DNA from: an uncultured Demequina sp.
GTDB lineage: Bacteria; Actinomycetota; Actinomycetes; Actinomycetales; Demequinaceae
DNA length: 23,620 bases
Reading direction: 5' to 3'
Assembly: GCA_937925595.1 (NCBI GenBank)
Contig: CALALQ010000116.1
Coordinates: 1-23,620 of the forward strand
Shown here: piece after piece, positions 12,571-20,913 of the stretch
Layout of the letters: each line of letters begins with the position of its first letter
How positions within the stretch are numbered: position 1 is the first letter of the stretch
Translations under genes and position numbers: made by a program
The notes under the pieces: model-generated
Seen by the model: the letters and a program-made list of their open reading frames with translations, nothing else
Database searches by the model: none
What the model was told of the DNA's origin: nothing

Positions 12571-12584
12571 GTCGCCGCAGGGTA
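12571..12584 (+). promoter_or_regulatory. GTCGCCGCAGGGTA motif upstream of the large surface-protein gene
   Basis: Fourth copy of the motif, 32 nt before the GTG at 12617, with GAAAGGA between as ribosome binding site. Both pilin-like fusion genes thus share this control element. The rest of 12483-12616 is the element's right end plus this leader. Confidence 0.45.
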
Positions 12585-12616
12585 CAAGGTGACGCCCGCG
12601 TGAAAGGACCCGAACC

Positions 12617-15196
12617 GTGGCCAACCCGTTCATCGCCCTCGGCGGTGTCGCCGTCGTCGCAGCCGGCGCCGCCGTCGGGTTCATCGCCGTGCCCGGATGG
12701 GTCGCGCAAGCCCAGGACTCCCTCGCCATCGGCGACCTCGGCGCCATCCGTGACGCCCAGTCGGCCTACTACGACATCAACGGCGAATGGGCCCTGGACC
12801 AGGACGAGCTCGGCAAAGACCCTGAATGGGGCACGAAGGTCGAATTGTCCCAGGGTGTGCGGCTCAACATGGAGGTCACCAGCAAAGGCTGGTGCGCTGT
12901 GGCCGAGTCCGCATCCGGGCACAAGTTCGGGACCAGCTCGGTGTACCTGGCCATCAAGGAAGGCACCGACGACGAGGCCATCCTCGACGTGGTCTGCGAC
13001 CAGATCGTCGAACTGTTCGACCCGACCGGCGGGAACCTGACCGTCGCCCGCACCGGCGACCACCCCGACATGGCTCTCACCGCCACCGTCGGCAACGCCA
13101 CCTGCCGTGTCGGCCAGCCGACCTACCGCATCGCCTCCCGGTACACGACCACCGCCGACGAAGGCGAATGGAGCGATTGGGGGTGGAGCACAGACCGGAC
13201 CCTGACCGTCAAGCCCGCCTACGCCGGCGCGCTGTACGAGTTCAAGGCGCAGGTCAAGTGCGTCCGCTCCAGCAAGGAGTCCGGCGCTGTCGACCTGGGC
13301 CCGGTCACCTACATCACCTCCATTCCGACACCTTCGCCGACCCTCGCCCTCGACCCTGAAGGTCAGGGGCTGAAGGCGACCACCACGGTCACCTGCTACG
13401 CGGACACCACCCCGATCTTCGGGTTCCGTTACCGCAAGTCCCTCACCTCGGACATGGGTGGGTGGGGTGCCTGGACGCAGTTCTCCGAAGACAACACCTA
13501 CACCGTCGCTGGGCCTCCCACCCCCGGCGCACGCCACGAGGTCGAATCGCGGGTCCGCTGCATCACCCCGTACACGCAGTCGCCGGCAGCGGACGCACCG
13601 TCCCGGGCGAAAATCGTCCCGTTCACGTCTGCGCCCGCCGTCCCGACCATCAAGCTGACCATCAAGGGCGAGACGGCCACCACGACCGTCTCCAACACCT
13701 GCACCAGCGGGTACACCCCCGAGTACACGCAGTCCCGTGAGGTCCGCAACAAGAAGACCGACATCGAGTGGGGCGGCGACAGCTCCAAGCAGACCGTCGA
13801 CGGCACCCTCCGTGAGGGTTACCGCATCGACGCTCGAGGCCGCATCCGCTGCGCTACCGTCCACGCGACCTCGCCCTGGACCTCCTACGGCAAGGTCGAC
13901 GGGGTCCGGGCCATCACCACGAAGCCTGACGTGACCGTCACGGACATGAAGCTCGTCAACACCGACAACGTCCGCGTGTACGCCACCATCGGCGGCTGCC
14001 CGACCGGCACCACCTACGAGTCCCGGCTGCGCAAGCAGGTCAACGAGGGCGACTGGGCAACCGGCTCATGGGCGGCGGACTCCGCCGGCTCAGGGAACTG
14101 GACGTCGTCGGGCACCATCAACCAGGGCGCCTGGTACAAGGCTGGTGTCGAAGTGCGCTGCGTCACCGAATGGGCAGACGGCCCCGGCACCACGAAGAAC
14201 CACCTCTCCGACGTCCGAGACATCACCACCACACCACAGGCAGAAGCCATCGCCAAGCTCGACCGCGCGACCGGCAAAGTGACCGCCAACATCGACATCA
14301 TCAAGAACTGCCCGACCGGCACCCAGTTCTACTGGCGGTTCACGGACCGGGAGAACTCCGGCGACTGGGCAGCCTGGATCCCGAACGAGTCCGGCGCCGT
14401 CAGCAAGGACGGGGTCCTCGGCTGGTACAAGACCGCAGGCGCCAAGACCGCCCGGACCATCGGCTGGGGCGACAAGGCCACCGTCAAGGTCCAGTACATC
14501 TGCGCCACCGAGTACACCAAGGGCGACTCGGCCACCGACAGCATGACCACCGCTGAGCGTGCCCTGTCCACACCGGCAGCGAAGGCCATCGCGATCCTCA
14601 ACGGGGCCAGCCTGTACGCGAACGTGAACATCACCACGGGCTGCACCTACGGCACATTCAAGTGGCGCGCCCACGGCAAGATCAACAGCGGCAGCTATGG
14701 GTCGTACACCTCGTGGGGCACTACCGAATCCTCCAAGGACACCGGCAAGGACATCGCCTACGGCAACTCCGGCACCATCGAAGTCCAGTACGCCTGCTTC
14801 TCCGGCGACGTCCACAGCGACTACAAGTACGCCACCGCCGGCACCGGCGTACGCAAGGCGCCCGTGCCGACCGCGCCGACCGTGACCATCACGTCCCTGT
14901 ACGCCGGTGAAAACGGCCGAGGTCTCGCGTCTGCTGTGTGGACGTCGACGACTTCCACGAACGCGGACAAGTACGAGGGCTACGGCCGGGCCTACTTCAA
15001 CAACGGCACCTACAGCACGTCGACCACCAAGTCGAACACCACCCGGACGTGGGGGATGGGCTGCGAAGGGACCAATACGGTCGGTCTCCTCTCCTTCACC
15101 GGGTTCGTCCGAGCTGTCAATGACACCGGGGCGTCGGCTTGGGCATCCAAGAACAGGGTCCGGAACGGTGGGGACGCGACGAGGCTCTGCTCGTGA
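12617..15196 (+). CDS. Large surface protein: pilin-like N-terminus plus about seven Cys-paired Ig/Fn3-like repeats
   Basis: Protein of 859 aa. The N-terminus ANPFIALGGVAVVAAGAAVGFIAVPGW is a single membrane anchor, followed by VAQAQDSLAIGDLGAIRDAQSAYYDINGEW, the anchor-helix-head pattern of type IV pilin-like proteins, without a prepilin site. A head with Cys (WCAVAESASG) ends near residue 135. About seven repeats of 80-105 residues then follow. Most have one Cys in an early strand (TCYADT, TCTSGY, GGCPTG, KNCPTG, TGCTYG) and one in a late strand (KCVRSS, RCITPY, RCATVH, RCVTEW, ICATEY, ACFSGD), the spacing of an Ig/Fn3-like disulfide. The protein ends LCS. Expected on the outer surface as an adhesin, pilus-like stalk or receptor. 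Confidence 0.8.
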   Translation: MANPFIALGGVAVVAAGAAVGFIAVPGWVAQAQDSLAIGDLGAIRDAQSAYYDINGEWALDQDELGKDPEWGTKVELSQGVRLNMEVTSKGWCAVAESASGHKFGTSSVYLAIKEGTDDEAILDVVCDQIVELFDPTGGNLTVARTGDHPDMALTATVGNATCRVGQPTYRIASRYTTTADEGEWSDWGWSTDRTLTVKPAYAGALYEFKAQVKCVRSSKESGAVDLGPVTYITSIPTPSPTLALDPEGQGLKATTTVTCYADTTPIFGFRYRKSLTSDMGGWGAWTQFSEDNTYTVAGPPTPGARHEVESRVRCITPYTQSPAADAPSRAKIVPFTSAPAVPTIKLTIKGETATTTVSNTCTSGYTPEYTQSREVRNKKTDIEWGGDSSKQTVDGTLREGYRIDARGRIRCATVHATSPWTSYGKVDGVRAITTKPDVTVTDMKLVNTDNVRVYATIGGCPTGTTYESRLRKQVNEGDWATGSWAADSAGSGNWTSSGTINQGAWYKAGVEVRCVTEWADGPGTTKNHLSDVRDITTTPQAEAIAKLDRATGKVTANIDIIKNCPTGTQFYWRFTDRENSGDWAAWIPNESGAVSKDGVLGWYKTAGAKTARTIGWGDKATVKVQYICATEYTKGDSATDSMTTAERALSTPAAKAIAILNGASLYANVNITTGCTYGTFKWRAHGKINSGSYGSYTSWGTTESSKDTGKDIAYGNSGTIEVQYACFSGDVHSDYKYATAGTGVRKAPVPTAPTVTITSLYAGENGRGLASAVWTSTTSTNADKYEGYGRAYFNNGTYSTSTTKSNTTRTWGMGCEGTNTVGLLSFTGFVRAVNDTGASAWASKNRVRNGGDATRLCS

Positions 15197-15202
15197 CATG
15201 AG

Positions 15203-15233
15203 GAAGGAGGCCCGGCAGTGCCGGGCCTCCTTC
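15203..15233. terminator. Strong bidirectional terminator hairpin
   Basis: A perfect 14-bp stem: GAAGGAGGCCCGGC, loop AGT, GCCGGGCCTCCTTC. It fills the gap between the convergent stops at 15196 and 15243. The TT/AA edges and location fit a shared terminator. Confidence 0.85.
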
Positions 15234-15242
15234 TGCAGCGCG

Positions 15243-15911
15243 TCAGTCCTCGACGATCAGGGCCCACTCGTCAGGGTTATCCTGCGCGGCGATGAGGGCC
15301 TTCGCAGCTGAGACGATCGTGGCCTTGTCCTTACCGTTGGGCACGAGACCGTTGGAGCCCAGAGGGCACCCAATGCCCACCCACTGGAGCGAAGCGCCAG
15401 GGCCGTCGATGTTCCCGTACATCGCCTGCATGACCACGCACACGCGCTTGCCGGTGGCGTACGCAGCGGACGAGGCCGCGGCGTCCATCTTGCTGATGGA
15501 CTCCATCTGGTCGCTCATCGACCCGCCCGTCGGCATGTCGACGGCGGCGACCTTCTTGGCTTCTGCCTTGACGACCTCCTTCGGGAGCGGCTTGTCCTTC
15601 TTGACGAGGATCTTCTTGCCGGTGGGCAGCTTGTACGCACGGACGCCGTTCTTGAGGTCGCGCTTGATGGCGTCGGCCTGCTCGTCGGTCAGCTCGGTGC
15701 CGGCCTCGAGCTTGACGACCTCCTCGACCGTCGGCTTCGCGGCCGGGCCAGCGGGCTCGTCGGCCTTGGGAGTTTCGGCGACCTGCGTGGCGGCGGGGGC
15801 CGGCTTCGCGTCGGTCTGGGTGGGAGCCTCGGTCGAAACCGCGCAACCCGACAGGAGGATAGCGCCGGCAGCGATCGCGGCGAGGACTGTGTGCTTGATG
15901 GTGTTGTTCAT
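15243..15911 (-). CDS. Secreted lipoprotein, function unknown
   Basis: Protein of 222 aa. The signal peptide ends in the lipobox LLSGC (Cys23). Residues about 24-65 are a Pro/Ala/Lys/Thr/Glu linker. Residues 66-125 are charged (ELTDEQADAIKRDLKNGVRAYKLPTGKKILVKKDKPLPKE). The C-terminal domain has two Cys (KRVCVVMQAMYGN and GIGCPLGS) and ends in an acidic helix (DNPDEWALIVED). The anchor resembles that of the lipoprotein at 110-610 but the domains differ. AGGAG precedes the ATG at 15911. It faces away from the cas operon across a 254-bp divergent region. Family not recognised. Confidence 0.8.
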   Translation of the reverse strand: MNNTIKHTVLAAIAAGAILLSGCAVSTEAPTQTDAKPAPAATQVAETPKADEPAGPAAKPTVEEVVKLEAGTELTDEQADAIKRDLKNGVRAYKLPTGKKILVKKDKPLPKEVVKAEAKKVAAVDMPTGGSMSDQMESISKMDAAASSAAYATGKRVCVVMQAMYGNIDGPGASLQWVGIGCPLGSNGLVPNGKDKATIVSAAKALIAAQDNPDEWALIVED

Positions 15912-15928
15912 GTCTAACTCCTATTTTC

Positions 15929-15963
15929 GGGTACGCCAAAGGGAGGCTTCAGCCTCTGTACCC
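15929..15963 (-). promoter_or_regulatory. Nested dyads in the leader of the lipoprotein gene
   Basis: GGGTAC (15929-15934) and GTACCC (15958-15963) can pair around an inner hairpin, GAGGC (15943-15947), TTCA loop, GCCTC (15952-15956). Read leftward the inner loop is TGAA. If transcription starts 7 nt past the -10-like CATGTA, only the inner hairpin is transcribed, at the very 5' end, and the outer dyad may be an operator. Confidence 0.4.
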
Positions 15964-15965
15964 TC

Positions 15966-15976
15966 TACATGCGCAG
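15966..15976 (-). promoter_or_regulatory. CTGCGCATGTA promoter-like site
   Basis: Leftward CTGCGCATGTA about 55 nt upstream of the lipoprotein ATG. Identical to the orphan site at 12529-12539 and close to the rightward site at 5841. The rest of the 15977-16150 region between the divergent lipoprotein and cas3 genes shows no CRISPR repeats and no clear further element. Confidence 0.45.
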
Positions 15977-16150
15977 TCGTTACGAAAATGTGGGTCATTC
16001 CGGCGGGTCGGCATACCTGAAACCCTGCGGCGGGCAGTTCTCCCTTGAAAACCCGCGGGAATGCGGGGGTCCTGGGGTGCGTCTGTGGGCCCTGGTCCGC
16101 TTGTTCGCAGACCCGTTTTGGGTGGGAGAAAAGCTGACCCGGCAGTCGCG

Positions 16151-16158
16151 CGCATAGC
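16151..16158 (+). promoter_or_regulatory. CGCATAGC leaderless promoter of cas3
   Basis: Ends 7 nt before the ATG at 16166. The whole block through the start codon (CGCATAGCGGGGACCATG) is identical to that at cas7 (20899-20916). Confidence 0.65.
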
Positions 16159-16165
16159 GGGGACC

Positions 16166-18922
16166 ATGACCACCACTCCTGCCCGCCCCGTCTTCTGGGG
16201 GAAGACCGTCCGCGACGATGACGGCAAAGCGTCCGCGTACGACCTGCGCTGCCACCTGCTGGACACCACAGGTGCCGCGTTCGCGCTGTGGGACCTGTGG
16301 CTTCGCCCGGGCCTGCGCGACAAGCTCGTCGCAGTCCTCGCACCCGGGAACGAGAAGAAGGCCCGAGCGATCGCCGCGGCCGTCGCCGGCCTCCACGACA
16401 TCGGCAAAGCGAACCCCATCTTCCAGACCCAGGCGCTGTCGCAGCGGGGACTCCCCGAAGAGCTCGCCGGTGTCGTCGCCGGTCAGCGTGCTGTGGGCCT
16501 GGACATGAGCGTCCCGGCGGGCACCATCGCCGACGAACAGACCGCAACCCGCCACGAAGCGGCGTCGCAGGCGACACTGGCAGAGTTCCCCGCGACCACC
16601 GACGAGCTTGTGGGTGACCGGTGGGCAGCGTCAGTCGTCGGCGGCCACCACGGCCGTTACCACCCCGGAGTGGTCGGCGACTGCTCCCACACGAAGGAAG
16701 CCCTCGAAGCGCTCGTCGCCGACCCGAACTGGTCCGCCAAGCGGCAGGAGATCATCGACCTCGTCCTCACCTCCTGCGGGGTCACCTGGGACGACATCGC
16801 CCGCCCGCTCGCCGACGAGGAGGGTGCGGCGGTCATCCTGCTGACCGGGTTCACCGTCGTTGCCGACTGGGTTGCCTCGGACTCGCTGGGGCTCGTCCTC
16901 GGCAACAGCTCAGCCGCCGGCGCCGCCGACGCCTTCGCTAAGAAGGACGCCGGGCGGAAGTATGTGCGGGCGGCGGAGCGGGCGTACAAGAAGACACTCC
17001 CGGAGACGGTCGGCGTCTACAAGGCACCGTCGAACTCCACGCTCGCCGTCATGGGGTCCACAAAGCTCGACCTGTACCCGCTACAGAAGGCAGCGACGAA
17101 GGTCCGCCGCGGCCTGTGGATCGTCGCGGAGACCACCGGGTCGGGGAAGACCGAGTCGGCGATGCTGCGGCACATGACCGAAGCGGGGGAGTCGGTCATC
17201 TGGGGCCTTCCGACCAGGGCGACCGCCGACAAGATGTGGAACCGCATCCAGTGGATGTACCGCCGCACCCAGAACGTCGGCGCGCTCATGCACGCCCACC
17301 GGTCCCTGAACGGGTTCTACCTCGCCAAGAACACCGACGGTCCCGGGCTTCGCTACTCGTCCTGGGCGACCGAAGTCCTCGGCAACATCAAGCCTCTCCT
17401 GTCCCCAGTGGCCGTCGGCACCGTCGACCAGGTGCTCCTCGGCGCGCTCCGGCAGAAGTGGAATCCCGTGAGGCTGCTTGCTATCGCGAACGCTCACGTC
17501 ATTCTCGACGAGGTGCACCTCATGGACGAGTACCAGATCCAGCTCGTCGAAGAGCTCCTCGCCTGGTGGGGGATGACCGACACCCGTGTCACCATGCTCT
17601 CCGCGTCACTGCCGACCGTGCTCGTCCAACGGTTCGCGGACGCGTACAACGGTGAGCCCATCGACGTGGAAGCGGCCTACCCCGCCCACACCCTCGTCGC
17701 AGGAGGGAACGCGGTCACCGAAGCGATGGACACCGCCCGCGCGTACGAGCTGGGCATCACCATCAAGGGCTTCCGGGGCCGTCCCGACCAGAGCCACGGG
17801 GAGACGATCGCAGCCCAGACCACCAAGACCGTCCTCGAAGCACGCCGCAAGAACCCGACCGCCCGCATCGCGGTCATCATGAACCGGGTCGCCCACGTTC
17901 AGGACATCGCCGAGCAACTGCTGCTGGCAGGGATCCCCGACGTCACCGCCATGCACTCGCGGATGAGCGCCGCCCACCGCACCGACCTGTCCGCCGAACT
18001 CGAACACCTCGCCGGGAAAGGCTCCCGGGTCGAAGGGTCAATCGTCGTCGGCACCCAGGTCATCGAAGCGTCCCTCGACCTCGACTTCGACATCATCATC
18101 TCCGAGCTCGCACCCGCGTCCGCGCTCATCCAGCGCGCCGGCCGCCAGTGGCGCCACTCCCGCGTGGACCGCGGCACCTGGGAAGGACACTGGCACACCC
18201 GGCCGACAAAGCGACCGGAGATGATCGTCGTCACCCTCCTCGAGGAGAAGAAGGACGGGACGACCGGGCCGTCGGACGCGCTCGCCCTCCCGTACTCGTA
18301 CGGCAGCCTCGTCCGCACCTACAACGCCCTCCGGAAGATGAAAGGCACCCTCAACATCCCCGGGGACGTTCAGAAGTTCGTGGACACCGCCCACTACGAC
18401 CTGATGGACCCCGACGACCGGGCCGAAGCGACCGTCGACGAGGTCAGCGCCGCGACGGAGCGTGCGCAGGCCGCCCACGAGGTCACCATCCACTCCCGCG
18501 ACACGCAGGGACCGTTCGTCGGTGCCCTCACCTACGGCAAGCTCGCACGGCTGACGATGCCTGACCCCCAGTCGGAGGTCGCCACCCGTTTCACCGACTA
18601 CGCGCAGGTGCCCGTCCTCATCGTGAACCAGTTCGCGACCGGGAAGTGGGCGTGGCGGGGGAACCTCGACGACCCGAACATCTCCCGTGTCCTGCGCACC
18701 CGTAGCCCCCGGGAGATCGCGGTGCTGCTGGGGTTGACCGTGCAGGTGCCGCTCGACAAGGTCCACGCTGACGGTCAGCTGATTCCTCTCATCCCCGTCA
18801 ACGACCGGTTCGACCGGGACGTGACCCCGTTCGCGGCGTCCGAGCTTCGCGGGGTCGTCCCGGTCCGCCTTTCACCGCGCGCGTTCTACGACGAACGGCT
18901 CGGCCTGAGGTTCGGCGCATAG
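16166..18922 (+). CDS. cas3: Cas3 HD-nuclease/helicase, type I-E
   Basis: Protein of 918 aa, a normal length for fused Cas3. The HD nuclease domain carries HDIGKANP (H77, D78) and GGHHGRY (H161, H162). The superfamily 2 helicase follows: Walker A TGSGKTES (K328), DEVH box (448-451), SASLP, and the late motifs VGTQVIEASLDLDFD and LIQRAGRQWRH. Cas3 is recruited by target-bound Cascade and unwinds and degrades the invading DNA strand from 3' to 5'. ATG 16166 is fixed by the CGCATAGC motif; the upstream in-frame extension to 16061 lies before the predicted transcription start. All key residues seem intact, so it should be active. The TAG stop is inside the promoter motif of cas8e. Confidence 0.95.
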   Translation: MTTTPARPVFWGKTVRDDDGKASAYDLRCHLLDTTGAAFALWDLWLRPGLRDKLVAVLAPGNEKKARAIAAAVAGLHDIGKANPIFQTQALSQRGLPEELAGVVAGQRAVGLDMSVPAGTIADEQTATRHEAASQATLAEFPATTDELVGDRWAASVVGGHHGRYHPGVVGDCSHTKEALEALVADPNWSAKRQEIIDLVLTSCGVTWDDIARPLADEEGAAVILLTGFTVVADWVASDSLGLVLGNSSAAGAADAFAKKDAGRKYVRAAERAYKKTLPETVGVYKAPSNSTLAVMGSTKLDLYPLQKAATKVRRGLWIVAETTGSGKTESAMLRHMTEAGESVIWGLPTRATADKMWNRIQWMYRRTQNVGALMHAHRSLNGFYLAKNTDGPGLRYSSWATEVLGNIKPLLSPVAVGTVDQVLLGALRQKWNPVRLLAIANAHVILDEVHLMDEYQIQLVEELLAWWGMTDTRVTMLSASLPTVLVQRFADAYNGEPIDVEAAYPAHTLVAGGNAVTEAMDTARAYELGITIKGFRGRPDQSHGETIAAQTTKTVLEARRKNPTARIAVIMNRVAHVQDIAEQLLLAGIPDVTAMHSRMSAAHRTDLSAELEHLAGKGSRVEGSIVVGTQVIEASLDLDFDIIISELAPASALIQRAGRQWRHSRVDRGTWEGHWHTRPTKRPEMIVVTLLEEKKDGTTGPSDALALPYSYGSLVRTYNALRKMKGTLNIPGDVQKFVDTAHYDLMDPDDRAEATVDEVSAATERAQAAHEVTIHSRDTQGPFVGALTYGKLARLTMPDPQSEVATRFTDYAQVPVLIVNQFATGKWAWRGNLDDPNISRVLRTRSPREIAVLLGLTVQVPLDKVHADGQLIPLIPVNDRFDRDVTPFAASELRGVVPVRLSPRAFYDERLGLRFGA

Positions 18923-18923
18923 C
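18916..18923 (+). promoter_or_regulatory. CGCATAGC leaderless-promoter motif of cas8e
   Basis: Ends 6 nt before the ATG at 18930. The TAG inside the motif is the stop codon of cas3, so the site is both coding and regulatory. Confidence 0.55.
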
Positions 18924-18929
18924 GTCACC

Positions 18930-20444
18930 ATGACAACCGCACTGTCCATCCGCCATGAGGTGCCCTGGATTCCCGCCGTCACTCTCGATGGTGACTTGCA
19001 GACCCTGACGCTGCAGCAGACGTTCGAGCGTGCGCACGAGCTCGCCGAAGTCGTCGCCGAGCCGCTCATCTGGGCCGCCATCATGCGGTTTCTCCCCGGT
19101 GTTGCCGCACTCATCACAGCAGAGGACCCGAAAGTCCTCGACGGGGCGCACATCACCGGGTTCCCGCAAACTGCGATCGACCGGGCCCTGAACAAGGTGG
19201 ACGACCGGCTGTGGCTGCGCCACCCGGACACCCCGTTCATGCAGGATGCGCTCATCAGCGAGACCGGCAACTCCAACACGACCGAGTGGCTGCTCAACGC
19301 CGCACCTGCCGCGAACAGCAAAGCGTGGTGGGGGAAGGCCGGCGACCGGGTCCACCGTGACGCCGGCGTGCCGGCCCGTCTTGCCCAGGGGCTCGTGACC
19401 GCGTGGTTCTTCGACGTCGGCGTCTCCGGCAAAGCCCTCGGCTACTACACCGACGACCCGGACACCGGGTGGCGGCCCCGCGGTGTCCTCGGCTACCACA
19501 ACCACGGCCTCCGGGTCTTCCACCGTGGGAAGAACCTCGCCCACACCATCCTCGCCAACACCCTCCACCAGCACGTCATCGGCCGGAGGACAGGTGCGCC
19601 CCTGTGGGCAAAACCGGAAGGTGCATCCCCGACAGACAGCCCGCTGACCGCGTCGACGTGGACCGGCTCCACGTACCTGCTCGAGTTCGACGAGGACGGG
19701 AACGCTGTGGGCGTCCGCACCGCCGGCCGCCGGATTCCCGGGGCACCGACGGACCCGGACGAGCGGAAGAAGTTCATCTCCCACATCGAGAAGGACATCT
19801 GGCGCGCAGACCCCACCATCCCGCGCGCGCCCGTCATGAAAGCGGGGGAGGAGACCGGGGAGGTCCGCCCCATCCGGGCACTGCACCCGACTGCGAACTC
19901 GGTCCAGTGGGTCGGGGAGTGGTACGCCGCCGACGAGCGTCGCGCGGCCGCCCGCCCGATGGAACCCGGGCTTGTCGGTGCAGCGCACTCGGACGTGTTC
20001 TCCATCCTCCTGGAAGGGGAACGGTCCGGGCCCGAGGTCGCAGCGTACGGGCGGGTCCGTGGGCTGTCGGAGATCGCATCCCCACGGGCGCACTCCCGTC
20101 TCGCGTCGGTCAGCTCCCTGCTGGTCCTGCCGCTTCGGAAGATCCTCGTCGGCGCGCTCATCAAAGCGCTCGGGCCCGACGTCGCCTCACCCCTGCACGA
20201 CAAGCTGTTCGCCAGCTTCTGCCTGGAAGCAGAGCCCGTCCTCGACGACATCATCCACGCCGACTCTCTCACCCGAGGCCAGGTCACCGACTTCGCTGCC
20301 GCCGCACTCCGCGCGTTCGAACGGTTCATCACCCCGTACTGGACCAGCCACACCCTCGCCGGGAAGCACTCCGAAGGGGTCGCCGCCGCCATCGGGTACC
20401 TGAGCGACCGGGTCGCTGCCGCCGTCCGGGAGGTGAAGGGATGA
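18930..20444 (+). CDS. cas8e: Cas8e/Cse1 (CasA), large subunit of Cascade
   Basis: Protein of 504 aa, close to the 502 aa of E. coli Cse1. The N-terminus shows VPWIPAVTLDGDLQTLTLQQTFERAHEL, the 'PWIP...DG...L.e....AHeL' start of the family. DDRLWLRHPDTPFMQD corresponds to the 'F.lfhp..PFyQ' block, and GAPLWAKPEG to the later 'P.W' loop. The C-terminal part is a helical bundle. Cse1 recognises the PAM, triggers DNA unwinding and recruits Cas3. It overlaps cse2 by 4 bp (ATGA), indicating coupled translation. Confidence 0.9.
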   Translation: MTTALSIRHEVPWIPAVTLDGDLQTLTLQQTFERAHELAEVVAEPLIWAAIMRFLPGVAALITAEDPKVLDGAHITGFPQTAIDRALNKVDDRLWLRHPDTPFMQDALISETGNSNTTEWLLNAAPAANSKAWWGKAGDRVHRDAGVPARLAQGLVTAWFFDVGVSGKALGYYTDDPDTGWRPRGVLGYHNHGLRVFHRGKNLAHTILANTLHQHVIGRRTGAPLWAKPEGASPTDSPLTASTWTGSTYLLEFDEDGNAVGVRTAGRRIPGAPTDPDERKKFISHIEKDIWRADPTIPRAPVMKAGEETGEVRPIRALHPTANSVQWVGEWYAADERRAAARPMEPGLVGAAHSDVFSILLEGERSGPEVAAYGRVRGLSEIASPRAHSRLASVSSLLVLPLRKILVGALIKALGPDVASPLHDKLFASFCLEAEPVLDDIIHADSLTRGQVTDFAAAALRAFERFITPYWTSHTLAGKHSEGVAAAIGYLSDRVAAAVREVKG

Positions 20445-20905
20445 ACGCCGAGGACCTCATCGCCCAGGTCACCGAAGCCCGCACCGAGAAGACGACACTG
20501 TGCTGGCAGGTAGCCTCCGCGATGAACCCGCAGCTTGCGGCTGCCGCGCTCGCTGGCGCGGAGGTGCGTGCGCTCCTCAATGAGGTGCAGGCGTCGCAGC
20601 AGGTGCCGGCCCTGCTGGCGCTGTCGGTCATCGCCCGGACCCCGAACCTCGTCCACAACCCCGGTATCCCTCTCGGGCGGGCGCTTGGCAGCATCTACGG
20701 CGACAACCACCTTGAAGCGATGGCCGCTTCCGTCACCCTCGCCGCCCCGCAGGCTGCGACCCTCATCGGCGGGGCCGTCGCTCGCGCCGCCCGCCACGGG
20801 AGCATGAACCTGGTCGAGTTCGTGACACTCATCGCCGCCTGGGACACCCTGACCGCTCGGGAGCGGAGCGCGTTCCTCATCGAACTTCACCGGTCACGCG
20901 CATAG
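20441..20905 (+). CDS. cse2: Cse2 (CasB), small subunit of Cascade, short form
   Basis: Protein of 154 aa. The C-terminal half fits Cse2: GIPLGRALGSIYGDNHLEAM, then VARAARHGSMNLVEFVTLIAAWDTLTARERSAFLIELHR, which matches the 'siG..l..l' and 'r..g...d...L...l..Wd....R..f...y' pattern. The N-terminal region, which usually carries a conserved 'R..LA.LRR' segment, is reduced and not recognisable. Two copies of Cse2 stabilise the displaced strand and crRNA backbone. The ATG overlaps the cas8e stop, and its own TAG stop lies inside the cas7 promoter motif. Position between cas8e and cas7 supports the call. Confidence 0.8.
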   Translation: MNAEDLIAQVTEARTEKTTLCWQVASAMNPQLAAAALAGAEVRALLNEVQASQQVPALLALSVIARTPNLVHNPGIPLGRALGSIYGDNHLEAMAASVTLAAPQAATLIGGAVARAARHGSMNLVEFVTLIAAWDTLTARERSAFLIELHRSRA

Positions 20906-20906
20906 C
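20899..20906 (+). promoter_or_regulatory. CGCATAGC leaderless-promoter motif of cas7
   Basis: Ends 7 nt before the ATG at 20914 and contains the TAG stop of cse2. An internal promoter here would raise the supply of Cas7, the six-copy backbone subunit. Confidence 0.6.
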
Positions 20907-20913
20907 GGGGACC

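Noticed and set aside
14694..14699. CATAGC-like core on the minus strand inside the large surface-protein gene
   Set aside because: It lacks the CG before the core and has no leftward gene start at the right distance; likely chance.
15977..16150. Possible CRISPR array or leader upstream of cas3
   Set aside because: No direct repeats of 25-40 nt with spacers are visible here or anywhere else in the window.
16061..16165. Upstream extension of Cas3
   Set aside because: The extension precedes the CGCATAGC promoter that is identical to that of cas7, and Cas3 homologues start near the chosen ATG.
18798..20890. Long minus-strand frames opposite cas8e and cse2
   Set aside because: The sense strand encodes recognisable Cascade subunits; the antisense translations show no family features.
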